From: Chthoniobacterales bacterium
Lineage (GTDB): Bacteria; Verrucomicrobiota; Verrucomicrobiia; Chthoniobacterales; UBA6821
DNA: 54,357 nt
Assembly (NCBI GenBank): GCA_026461395.1
Contig: JAPJNA010000048.1
Location: 93,300-147,656 of the forward strand
Reading direction: 5' to 3'
Under the pieces are notes generated by a model, which worked only from the letters and a program-made list of their open reading frames with translations, was not told the origin of the DNA and ran no database searches. Below, piece by piece: positions 20,078 through 28,806 of the stretch (the first letter of the stretch is position 1; each line of letters starts with the position of its first letter). Both the position numbers and the translations under genes were made by a program.

Positions 20078-20392
20078 TCAGCTTTCGCTGCTTGGCTTTG
20101 ATTCAGTAGCGTAGGAAGGAGGAAGTGAGGGAGTTGTGGCGTCGGATTGGATGGGTGAACTGTTTTCCACAGTTGTCGACTGCATGCCTGCCGGGGACTC
20201 GATCTTCGGCAGAGGAGGAGCTCCGCTGATCTCCCGATGGAAGTCTTCCTTAGCCTTCTGCAGCTCTCCGAGGGCTTTGCCTATGCCGCGAGCCAGCTCC
20301 GGCAGCTTCTTGGGGCCAAGCAGTACTAGAGCCAAGATCCCGATGAAGATCCACTCCGGCGCCGCCGGCATTCCAAAGGCAAGGAAGAGCAT
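20078..20392 (-). CDS. tatA: Sec-independent translocase TatA/TatE-family protein
   Basis: PEWIFIGILALVLLGPKKLPELARGIGKALGELQKAKEDF. Confidence 0.92.
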   Translation of the reverse strand: MLFLAFGMPAAPEWIFIGILALVLLGPKKLPELARGIGKALGELQKAKEDFHREISGAPPLPKIESPAGMQSTTVENSSPIQSDATTPSLPPSYATESKPSSES

Positions 20393-20438
20393 ATAGAGGA
20401 ATCTAGCCTAGAACTCAGGAACTCAAAAAATGATTTTT

Positions 20439-21371
20439 CTAAGCTGAAAGCGTCGCGAGAGCAGCCTCCAGGGATGCTGTATCGGCGATACTGATAACCT
20501 CGGTTCCCTTACGAATCCGTCCGACGAGGCCGGCAATAACACCGCCGGGACCGAGTTCAAGGAAGCGGGTGATCCCAAGATGGTCGATCATGTACTCGAT
20601 GCTGGCCGTCCAGCAGACAGAACCGGTTACCTGATCGGCCAAAGACTGCCGAATGGCATCGGGCGATCCAGCGGGACGGGCATCGATGTTCGACACCACC
20701 GGAACTGACGGCATCACAATCGAGGTCTCCGCAAGCACAGCGCTGAGGCGCTGGTAGGCCGGCTCCATAAGACGGGAATGAAAGGCTCCGGCCACGGTAA
20801 GCTCGACGGCCTTGCGGGCGCCGTATTCCTTGGCCATGCCTACGGCCAGGGCAATCTTGGCCTTCTCACCGGAGATGACGATCTGACCGGGACTGTTGAA
20901 GTTGGCGACATCGACATCTGCGGCGGCTGCCAAATCACGAACCCCCTGCTCCTCCGCTCCGATGATCGCAGCCATGCCTCCCTCCGTTGCCTCGCAGGCC
21001 TCCTGCATGAATCGGGAGCGCTGATCGACCAGTCGCAAACCGGTCTCGAAATCAAAGGTGCCAGCGGCAGAATGCGCGGTAAATTCACCAAGGGAGAGTC
21101 CGGCGGCAGCATCGAAAGTAAGGTGCGGACACCTTTCCTTCAGGACAGCCAGCACGGAAAAACCATGCACATAAAGAGCCGGCTGGCAAACCGAGGTGCG
21201 AGTCAGGTCCTCCGCAGGCCCTTCAAAGGCAATCTGCGAAAGGGAATACCCCAAAATCGAGTCCGCCTTAGCAAAAAGATCGGCGGCGACAGGAAAGTTG
21301 GCGGCAAGATCCTTGCCCATGCCGACGGCTTGGGCACCCTGTCCGGAAAAAAGAAGTGCTGTTTTCATCAA
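20439..21371 (-). CDS. fabD: Malonyl CoA-acyl carrier protein transacylase
   Basis: LLFSGQGAQAVGMGKDL, AAGLSLGEFTA (GxSxG), VAGAFHSRLM. Confidence 0.97.
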   Translation of the reverse strand: MMKTALLFSGQGAQAVGMGKDLAANFPVAADLFAKADSILGYSLSQIAFEGPAEDLTRTSVCQPALYVHGFSVLAVLKERCPHLTFDAAAGLSLGEFTAHSAAGTFDFETGLRLVDQRSRFMQEACEATEGGMAAIIGAEEQGVRDLAAAADVDVANFNSPGQIVISGEKAKIALAVGMAKEYGARKAVELTVAGAFHSRLMEPAYQRLSAVLAETSIVMPSVPVVSNIDARPAGSPDAIRQSLADQVTGSVCWTASIEYMIDHLGITRFLELGPGGVIAGLVGRIRKGTEVISIADTASLEAALATLSA

Positions 21372-21385
21372 TTAATTGGTGACAG

Positions 21386-22186
21386 CTAAAAGTAAAAAGG
21401 GATTCCGGCTTTTGCAAAAGCCTCTTTCTGGTCCTTCAGATAAAGATCACCCAGGTGATCGAAACCGCCGGAAGCGCGAAAGGATTTCAGGAAGGCATTG
21501 ACCTGATCCCGGAGAGCCACCTCCCCAGGCCTTAGTCCGATAGCCCAAGACTCTTTCTGCACAGGCTGAAGCAGAGCAATGGTTTCAGTGGGGTGCTCCT
21601 GATGGTTTTTCCAGACGCTCATCTGGTCATAGAGGAATCCATCGGCCTTGCCTTGGGTGACCTCCATCACCGCAGAGGACTCTTTATCGAGGACCAGTAC
21701 CTTGGCCTGCTTGAGATGATCCAGAGCCCAAGCTTGGGCTGTGGTACCCTGCCGTACAGCAAGGGTTCGACCCGGTTGATCAAGAGCCCCTGTCCCAATA
21801 GCCCCATCCGTCAGGGTGCTTTTTTTACCGGCCAGAACGGCCAATCCGATCGAGAGATAAGGATCTGAAAAGGCGATCGTCTTTTCGCGCTCGGGCGTGT
21901 CGGTCATCGAAGAAATGATCAGGTCGATTTTCCCCGTCAGAAGCGAAGGGATCAACCCCGTGAACGGAATGTTCTCGATCCGGACGGGACGATGCAGGTA
22001 CTCACCCAGCGCATTCGCCAGATCGACACTGATACCGGTTGGGGCTCCCTGGGAGTTGATGGTTTCGAACGGAGGGTAAGAAAGATCCATTCCCACCACG
22101 AGCGACTTGTCCGCGGATGTCGTTCCCTTACCGCATCCTGACAAAAGCATGATCCCCAAGAAGAGGATGGTCAGGATCCTTATCAT
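21386..22186 (-). CDS. Amino-acid ABC transporter substrate-binding lipoprotein (SBP_bac_3)
   Basis: Lipobox LLSGCGK; VGMDLSYPPFETINSQGAPTGISVDLANAL; no permease or ATPase adjacent. Confidence 0.92.
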   Translation of the reverse strand: MIRILTILFLGIMLLSGCGKGTTSADKSLVVGMDLSYPPFETINSQGAPTGISVDLANALGEYLHRPVRIENIPFTGLIPSLLTGKIDLIISSMTDTPEREKTIAFSDPYLSIGLAVLAGKKSTLTDGAIGTGALDQPGRTLAVRQGTTAQAWALDHLKQAKVLVLDKESSAVMEVTQGKADGFLYDQMSVWKNHQEHPTETIALLQPVQKESWAIGLRPGEVALRDQVNAFLKSFRASGGFDHLGDLYLKDQKEAFAKAGIPFYF

Positions 22187-22192
22187 GGGCGT

Positions 22193-22256
22193 GGTTCAGG
22201 GTTCAGGGTTGGGGCTTTCGACTCTCGTCCCTCGACTCGGCCCTCCCTAAACCCGA
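22193..22256. repeat. GGTTCAG heptamer repeat with a partial inverted partner at the zwf 3' end
   Basis: GGTTCAG GGTTCAG GGTTGGGG (22193-22214), then CCCTCCCTAAACCC (22241-22254) overlapping the zwf stop. Confidence 0.6.
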
Positions 22257-23626
22257 GGCGCATGCCATCCGCCCGAAGGCAGGAGGACATCATTGACCTC
22301 TTCCGGACCCCAAGTCCCTGGCTTGTAGGGATGCACGGGAACCGCGTTGCCTAGGATATTCTGGACGATTCTCCAGCCTTCCTCCACGACATCCTGGCGG
22401 GCAAAGAGAGCCTGATCTCCCTGAATCGCATCACCGATGAGACGCTCGTAAGGAGTCATCTCATCAGGTTGCTGGTCGACGACCTTGAGTTCCATCGGCT
22501 CACCGACCATGCGCTCACCATCGATCTTGACCTGCATACCGAGTGCAATCTCGATGCGCGGCGAGAAGAGAAAGCGGACGTAGTTATGCATCGGGGCCTG
22601 CTGGTCTGGGAAAACGACCAGCGGCGGACGGTGAAACTGAACCCGCACCTCGGTGGCAGAGACGGGTAGATTCTTGCCAGCACGAATGTAAATTGGCACG
22701 CCTTGCCAGCGCCAGTTATCGACAAAGACACGGACGGCCGCATAGGTCTCGGTGGTACTGTTAGGGGCGACTCCAGGTTCTTGTTGATATCCCTCGAACT
22801 GACCACGAACGAAATCATTGGGGGAGATGGTACGGATGGAGCGAAAGAGCTTCACCTGCTCGTCACGGACACGTTCCTTATCGGGCCAGAAGGGAGGTTC
22901 CATGCAGAGGAATCCGACCACCTGCATAAGGTGGTTCTCGATCACATCACGGAGGCAACCAGTGGCGTCGTAGAAGGCGCCGCGTCCATCCACGCCGAAG
23001 GACTCGGCCATGGTGATCTGAATATTGCTGATGTGGTTGCGGTTCCAGACTGGCTCGAAGAAAGCATTAGCAAAGCGGGTGTAGAGGACATTCTGCGTCG
23101 CCTCTTTGCCGAGATAATGGGCGATGCGGAAGACCTGACGTTCCTCAAGGACCTCGTGAAGGATATGATTGAGAGCCTCGGCGGAAGCCTTGTCATGGCC
23201 GAATGGCTTCTCAACCACGACGCGGGTGTCGTCATTGATGCAATCAGCTGCCTTGAGCCCCTTGGTCACCCTTCCGAAGAGAACAGGTGGTATCGCCAGA
23301 TAATGGATGGGCCGTTGAGCACTCCCCAGAGCCTTCTTCAGCGCATCAAAGGTTGCAGGATCGCCGTAGTCACCATCGACGTACTGGAACCCATCCGCAA
23401 ACTTCTTGAAGTTTTCCTCATCCACGCCGCGTCCGTAGGTCGTGATGCCCTCACGGGCACGCTCGATAACCTGCTCCCGTGTCATGCCACTCTTGGCGAC
23501 CCCGATCACAGGCCCCTCAAGCACCCCTCGGCGGTAAAGCGCCTGAATCGTGTCGAAGAGTTTTTTGTGAGCCAGGTCCCCGGTCGCTCCGAAGAGAACC
23601 AGCGCGTCGCTTTTGAGTGCAGACAT
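22247..23626 (-). CDS. zwf: Glucose-6-phosphate dehydrogenase (catalytic-motif Asp replaced by Ala)
   Basis: FGATGDLAHKKLF, RIAHYLGKEATQNVLYTRFANAFFEPVWNRNHISNIQITMAE, DVIENHLMQV. Confidence 0.93.
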   Translation of the reverse strand: MSALKSDALVLFGATGDLAHKKLFDTIQALYRRGVLEGPVIGVAKSGMTREQVIERAREGITTYGRGVDEENFKKFADGFQYVDGDYGDPATFDALKKALGSAQRPIHYLAIPPVLFGRVTKGLKAADCINDDTRVVVEKPFGHDKASAEALNHILHEVLEERQVFRIAHYLGKEATQNVLYTRFANAFFEPVWNRNHISNIQITMAESFGVDGRGAFYDATGCLRDVIENHLMQVVGFLCMEPPFWPDKERVRDEQVKLFRSIRTISPNDFVRGQFEGYQQEPGVAPNSTTETYAAVRVFVDNWRWQGVPIYIRAGKNLPVSATEVRVQFHRPPLVVFPDQQAPMHNYVRFLFSPRIEIALGMQVKIDGERMVGEPMELKVVDQQPDEMTPYERLIGDAIQGDQALFARQDVVEEGWRIVQNILGNAVPVHPYKPGTWGPEEVNDVLLPSGGWHAPRV

Positions 23627-23656
23627 GATGTTGATTCCGAAGGAAATATCTTGGGA

Positions 23657-24676
23657 TTACTTGGAGTCAGCGGGCTTCTCGTGGTGACCACCAAACTCGA
23701 AGCGCATCGCGGAGCAAACCTTGTCAGCGAAGAGAGCAAGATTGCGGCTGGAGAAACGCTCGTAGAGGGCGGTCGTGAGAACGGGTGCCGGCACTCCCTC
23801 CTCGATGGCCGCCTGGATGGTCCAGCGCCCCTCGCCGGAGTCACTGACACGGCCGCCGAAGGTGGCGAGCTCAGGGTCGGTGGCCATGGCATCGGCGGTA
23901 AGATCAAGCAACCAGCTTGCGACGACACTACCACGGCGCCAGACCTCGGTGATCTCAGGGAGATCAAGGTCGTATTGGTAGTTCTCCGGATCGCGAAGCG
24001 GGGTGGTCTCAGCGTCGATCTCACGCTGGACCTTGCCGGCGTTTGCGTTCTTGAGGATGTTCAGACCCTCGGCGTATGCAGCCATGATGCCGTACTCGAT
24101 GCCGTTGTGTACCATCTTGACGAAATGCCCTGCACCTGAGGGGCCGCAATGGAGGTATCCCTCCTCAGCTGTTCCCTTACGGGTTCGGCTCGGAGTCACA
24201 GGGGCATCTCCCTTGCCGGGAGCAAGCGCCTTGAGGATCGGGTCGAGATAGCCGACGGCCTCGTTGGAACCGCCGATCATCTCGCAATAGCCCCGCTCAA
24301 GGCCCCAGACACCGCCAGAGGTGCCGACATCGACATAGGAAACACCCTTTGCAGAGAGTTCCTTGGAACGGCGGATATCATCCTTGTAGTACGAGTTGCC
24401 GCCGTCGATAAGGATGTCCCCCTTGACGAGCAGGGGAGCGAATGTGGCGATGGTGTCATCAACATAAGCAGCTGGAATCATCATCCAAACAGCCTTGGGG
24501 CCGGTCAGTTTGCTAACGAGATCGGTTGGATCCTTGGCCGCAATGGCTCCCTTGGAAGCGAGATCCTGAATAGCAGCATCGCTGCGATCCCAAACGACGA
24601 CTTCGTGACCTGCCTTGATGAGGCGGAGAACCATATTGGCTCCCATTCTTCCGAGACCGACCATTCCGATGCGCAT
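23657..24676 (-). CDS. gnd: 6-phosphogluconate dehydrogenase (decarboxylating)
   Basis: MRIGMVGLGRMGANMVLRLIKAGHEVVVWDRS; GPSGAGHFVKMVHNGIEYGIM; GEGRWTIQAAIEEGVPAP. ORF opens at 24766; MRIGMVG start used. Confidence 0.95.
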   Translation of the reverse strand: MRIGMVGLGRMGANMVLRLIKAGHEVVVWDRSDAAIQDLASKGAIAAKDPTDLVSKLTGPKAVWMMIPAAYVDDTIATFAPLLVKGDILIDGGNSYYKDDIRRSKELSAKGVSYVDVGTSGGVWGLERGYCEMIGGSNEAVGYLDPILKALAPGKGDAPVTPSRTRKGTAEEGYLHCGPSGAGHFVKMVHNGIEYGIMAAYAEGLNILKNANAGKVQREIDAETTPLRDPENYQYDLDLPEITEVWRRGSVVASWLLDLTADAMATDPELATFGGRVSDSGEGRWTIQAAIEEGVPAPVLTTALYERFSSRNLALFADKVCSAMRFEFGGHHEKPADSK

Positions 24677-24825
24677 AGTGTGTGTTCCTTGGATTTGTGG
24701 GTTTATGTGAACCTTTGTCTTTATAGCGGATAATGTTTGCGTCAAGCATGGCCTTGGAATCTTCACGTCACTTCTCCGACACTTTTCCTAATGCGACGAT
24801 TTCCCGGCACTGCTATCAGATAGTT

Positions 24826-25560
24826 ATGACCAACCGAACAGGCATCATTGCAGCGATGGATTCCGAACTCCGGAACCTTAAGGTGGCTCTCGAACATGAG
24901 CGCACCGAGACAATCGCCGGTCGTGAAATCCACTACGGAAGTCTGGAGGAGCAACCTGTCGCCATGGTTCTCTGCGGTTGCGGCAAGGTGAATGCCGCCC
25001 ACTCGGCCAGCTTGCTTGCGGGCTATGCCAAGGTTTCCCGAATCCTTCTCACTGGAGTTTCCGGAGGACTCGCCGAGGGAGTGAAGGTGGGCGACATCGT
25101 GATCGGGGATTCTTTTGTCCAGCATGACATGGATGCACGGCCCCTCTTTCCTCTCCATGAGATCCCCTTCGAGGGATTTTCAGTGATCGAGGCCGACCCC
25201 AGGCTCCGTCATCTGCTCGCCGCAGCCTCACTCTCCATGCTTGCTGAAAAGAGACTGCCCGAACTCGCAGAAGCACGTTCCTTCGAGGGCCTGGTTATCA
25301 GCGGGGATCTCTTCCTCTCCAACTGTGAAGTCCGCAAAAGGGTCTTGGAAGCACTACCGAAGGCCTTTGCCGTGGATATGGAGTCGGCGGCTATTGCGCA
25401 GGTCTGCAGGACAGCCGATATCCCGCTCGGCGTCATGAGGGTCATCTCGGACTCGGCCGATGGAAGCGCCCACATCGATTTTGCAAAATTCGTCGAGGAA
25501 ATAGCAGCCAAGGCGTGCGCGGAGACGGTCAGGCACGCATTACGCGCCTTGGCGCAGTGA
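24826..25560 (+). CDS. mtnN: 5'-methylthioadenosine/S-adenosylhomocysteine nucleosidase
   Basis: TGIIAAMDSELRNL; LTGVSGGLAEGVKVGDIVIGDSFVQHDMDARP; VDMESAAIAQVC. ORF opens at 24733; MTNRTG start used. Confidence 0.92.
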   Translation: MTNRTGIIAAMDSELRNLKVALEHERTETIAGREIHYGSLEEQPVAMVLCGCGKVNAAHSASLLAGYAKVSRILLTGVSGGLAEGVKVGDIVIGDSFVQHDMDARPLFPLHEIPFEGFSVIEADPRLRHLLAAASLSMLAEKRLPELAEARSFEGLVISGDLFLSNCEVRKRVLEALPKAFAVDMESAAIAQVCRTADIPLGVMRVISDSADGSAHIDFAKFVEEIAAKACAETVRHALRALAQ

Positions 25561-25569
25561 ATGCGTGCA

Positions 25570-26056
25570 GGCTTTTAGTCGTTTAGACTGAAGGCTGTTA
25601 GGGGAGACGGGTCACTTAATCCAAAATCCCCCAACCTTCCCGTCTTTCATACTCAAGGTGGCAATTAGGTCGTCGCCGCCGGACTTGAAACGAATACGCC
25701 AGAGGGTGACCTGATAGCCCTGCTGGTTGAGATCACCGAGATAGGCGATGTCATATCCATTCTTAAGCTTGGAACTCAGCTGGGAAACCACAGCTTCAAA
25801 CTGATCCTTACTCAATCCTCGAAAAGCAGCGTTCCCATCATCGACAAAGGAAGCGTAGTCATCGGCGACGATCGCCGTGATCAACTTCGTTGCCTCAGCC
25901 TGTGAACCAGAGGAGGCATCAGTAGCAAAAACAGAACAAGCCAGGACAAGGGCCGCCGAGAGTGGAAGAGTCAGAGTTTTCATTGCTTCTTACTATCAGT
26001 CTAACAGCCTAACAGCCTAATAGTCTTTCCTCTGCGTCTCTGCGCCTCTGCGGGAG
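25570..26056. repeat. Inverted CTAACAGC-type octamer repeats flanking a small gene; right arm abuts a CTCTGCG-type repeat
   Basis: Left GGCTTTTAGTCGTTTAGACTGAAGGCTGTTAGGGG (25570-25604); right CTAACAGC CTAACAGC CTAATAGT CT (26001-26026); then CTCTGCGTCTCTGCGCCTCTGCGGGAG (26030-26056). Confidence 0.8.
25612..25983 (-). CDS. Small secreted hypothetical protein (123 aa)
   Basis: Signal peptide MKTLTLPLSAALVLACSVFATDA; no family confidently recognised. Confidence 0.7.
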   Translation of the reverse strand: MKTLTLPLSAALVLACSVFATDASSGSQAEATKLITAIVADDYASFVDDGNAAFRGLSKDQFEAVVSQLSSKLKNGYDIAYLGDLNQQGYQVTLWRIRFKSGGDDLIATLSMKDGKVGGFWIK

Positions 26057-26076
26057 AACCCTCTGAGACTCCTTCC

Positions 26077-27564
26077 TTAAAACGTGACTCCAATCTGGGC
26101 ACCAAGCACGAGGGCATTTGGGATCGTTCCCGTGCCGCCTGGATTGATGATCCACTGCGCGTCAGGCTGGATGTAGGCGAACTTGGTCAGGTTGATGCGG
26201 TAGCCGAACTCATAGGCCAGTTCATACGTGGCATAACCGCCAGATGTGGCCTGATTGGCCTGGGCATAGTTGGAGCTGAAGTTGCCGTAGGCCACGCCGA
26301 AGATGGAGACATCCTGCGGACGGAATGGGATCATGCCGGTGTACACAAGACCACCATTGTACTGGAAGGGAACCTTGGCCGTATTCTGCTGAGGACAGAG
26401 CATGAAGGCGCTCCAGGCGGTGAGACCAGTGTCCTTGAAGGGATTCAGACGGTAGAGCATCTGATCGAAATGCCAGTAGAGACCATAGGCTCCGTTTTGG
26501 CGTTGGCTGCTCCCAAACTGCGGATAGGTCCAGGTGGAGTAGTAGCCTCCCATCCAGTAGTGGCCGGGAAGCCCGTGAGGGATGGCGTCGCTGGTGGAAG
26601 TAGCGAAGGTCTTTCCACTCTTCCCGTTCGCTGCGGCCGCTGACTTGCCATCAGTCGATTTGGCGGAGGTAGTGGGAGCAGGAGCGGCGGGCTTGAAGAA
26701 CTCATGGGCCCATCCGTACTGGCCGATGACCATGACTCCATCACCGGGGTTCATATCCCAGTTGAAGCCATGCATGTAGGACTGGGATACCTGAGGGGTG
26801 ACCTGGTAGACGCCCATCATTAACTCAGTCTCCTTGGTCACCAAAGCCCTCAGCCGTGAACCCCAGACGGCCCAAGGATAGGTGGTGAACTTACCGTTCA
26901 CAGGAAGCGACTGGGGGTTGCCGTCGATGCCGTTATTCATGTAGAGCCAGTAGAGGGGGGAGGAGGCGAAGTCATCACCAGCTGCCATGCGTCCGAACTT
27001 GAAGCTGAAGCGGTCGTCGCAGAAGCGCTGGTTGTAGGCGAGCCCGTAGAAGATGAAGCCTGTGCCTCCGTAGACCTGTTGGACGGTGAACTGGTTGCCG
27101 ACGTTCCGAGCGGTGAGGTTGTTTCCGTTGCGCTCGATACCGATCACACTCAGGGTACCGCCCTCATAGCCGAACAAGGGTTTGGACTGGAACTCCAGAT
27201 CGAAGGTGAAGTTATCGCAGTAGGTGAACCCGGCGCTTTTGCCGCCGACAGGGTTGCCGGCGAGGTTGGCCGTGTAGGAGACGGAGATATCAAGACCATG
27301 GTTCGCCAGCGTGTCACGGAGACCGAACCAGTTCATGGTCGCGTAGTCGGATTGGAACCAGTTTTTCGAGTTATCTCGATTTGAACGGTAAGGCTCCCAG
27401 AAACGCTGCATGTTCCAGTTCAGCTCGGGAATCTGATAGGGGATATCAAAGCGGAGCTCCTCATTGGGCGTGATCATGGCCGGCATGGGAATGTGGACGG
27501 TGGCCATGCCGGGAACCTCGTGGGTGGTGATCAGCGAGGCGGCGAAAAGAAGGGGAAGCATCAT
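26077..27564 (-). CDS. Carbohydrate-selective porin, OprB family
   Basis: WFGLRDTLANHGLDISVSYTANLAGNPVGG, GNQFTVQQVYGG, beta-barrel pattern ending VLGAQIGVTF. Confidence 0.88.
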   Translation of the reverse strand: MMLPLLFAASLITTHEVPGMATVHIPMPAMITPNEELRFDIPYQIPELNWNMQRFWEPYRSNRDNSKNWFQSDYATMNWFGLRDTLANHGLDISVSYTANLAGNPVGGKSAGFTYCDNFTFDLEFQSKPLFGYEGGTLSVIGIERNGNNLTARNVGNQFTVQQVYGGTGFIFYGLAYNQRFCDDRFSFKFGRMAAGDDFASSPLYWLYMNNGIDGNPQSLPVNGKFTTYPWAVWGSRLRALVTKETELMMGVYQVTPQVSQSYMHGFNWDMNPGDGVMVIGQYGWAHEFFKPAAPAPTTSAKSTDGKSAAAANGKSGKTFATSTSDAIPHGLPGHYWMGGYYSTWTYPQFGSSQRQNGAYGLYWHFDQMLYRLNPFKDTGLTAWSAFMLCPQQNTAKVPFQYNGGLVYTGMIPFRPQDVSIFGVAYGNFSSNYAQANQATSGGYATYELAYEFGYRINLTKFAYIQPDAQWIINPGGTGTIPNALVLGAQIGVTF

Positions 27565-27692
27565 AATGGATTCGGGGGTGAAACGTGAGAAAAGCGTGAA
27601 GTTCAGATGCCTTGCAACCTCATTTTAGGGAAGGCTTGGATTCCTTGACGCAGAGCTTGTCGAGGAATTCCTGCAAGGGCATGGTTTCTGTC

Positions 27693-28778
27693 ATGCGTCA
27701 CATTTTTGTCTCCGGTTGCTACGACATCATCCATGCCGGTCATGTGCAGTTTTTTCGGGAGGCGAAATCGCTGGGAGATTTTCTGACTGTTTCCTTTGCC
27801 TCGAGCGATGTCCTCTGGGCGCACAAGCAGCGGCGTTCTTCACTGCCCGACGAGCATAAGAAAGGGATCTTGGAAGCCTTGGACATGGTGGATCAGGTTG
27901 TTATAGGAACCGGCACCGAGCATGGGCTTGATTTCCTTGAGGATTTTCGACGTCTCCGGCCCGATGTTTTGGCAGTCACTGAGGACGACCAGTATAGCGA
28001 TAAAAAAAGGGAACTCTGTGCGGAGATAGGGGCCGAGTATGTCATCCTCCCAAAGACGCCTCCGAAATACGAACCAGTATCGACCTCTCAACTGGTGAAG
28101 TGGATCAGGGCGCCAAAGGATGCTCCGCTGAGGGTTGATTTCGCCGGCGGTTGGCTGGATGTCCCGCGTTATGCAAGACCGGGTGGTTTTATCGTGAACT
28201 GTGCCATCCAACCAAAGGTCTCCTTACGCGACTGGGGCTATGAGAGGAATGCCGGACTCGGCGGCAGCGGTGCCTGGGCATTGCTCAACGGCAACACCGG
28301 CGTTGACGAGGAAATCGGCCTTGGTGTCGGCTGGCAGGATCCCGCTGTGATCCGCGAAACCGGTCTCTGCGTCTGGCGCAGCAGCGTTAAGCCCTCACTG
28401 GAACTCAAAACCGACGGCACCATGCTTCAGGGGCTCATGGCCCTCTGGTGGAGCGGCAACTCCCATGACACTCCCGGCATGGCTGACCTGCGCCGCGACT
28501 ATGCCGCGATCGAAGCAGCAAGCCGCATCGCCCGTGAAGGCATCATTAAAAGCGATGTCCGGACACTTGGCCAAGGAGTTGCCGCCTCCTACGCCGCTCA
28601 ACTCGTCGAGGGGATGAAGCCTCTTCCCGAGGCAGTTGGCTGCCTCGGCCACAAATATTGCGGGGGAGGCTTCGGTGGCTACGCCCTCTACCTTTTTGAG
28701 AGCAGGGATGCGCGGAATACCTATGTGACAGCAAATGCATCCGCACGCGCCATCGAACCCTACTCCAACTGGGAGTAG
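27693..28778 (+). CDS. Fusion: HxGH cytidylyltransferase-like domain + GHMP-kinase-like domain
   Basis: N-term VSGCYDIIHAGHVQFFREAKSLGD...VSTSQLVKWI; C-term APLRVDFAGGWLDVPRYARPGGFIVNCAI, GLGGSGAWALLNG, KYCGGGFGGYALYLF. ORF opens at 27612. Confidence 0.83.
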   Translation: MRHIFVSGCYDIIHAGHVQFFREAKSLGDFLTVSFASSDVLWAHKQRRSSLPDEHKKGILEALDMVDQVVIGTGTEHGLDFLEDFRRLRPDVLAVTEDDQYSDKKRELCAEIGAEYVILPKTPPKYEPVSTSQLVKWIRAPKDAPLRVDFAGGWLDVPRYARPGGFIVNCAIQPKVSLRDWGYERNAGLGGSGAWALLNGNTGVDEEIGLGVGWQDPAVIRETGLCVWRSSVKPSLELKTDGTMLQGLMALWWSGNSHDTPGMADLRRDYAAIEAASRIAREGIIKSDVRTLGQGVAASYAAQLVEGMKPLPEAVGCLGHKYCGGGFGGYALYLFESRDARNTYVTANASARAIEPYSNWE

Positions 28779-28806
28779 AACCGCTCTTTCTTTTTGAGAA
28801 CGGCGC

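Noticed and set aside
22703-24139. 478-aa plus-strand ORF antisense to zwf and gnd
   Set aside because: Same reason: both opposite-strand genes are unmistakable and the antisense translation resembles no family.
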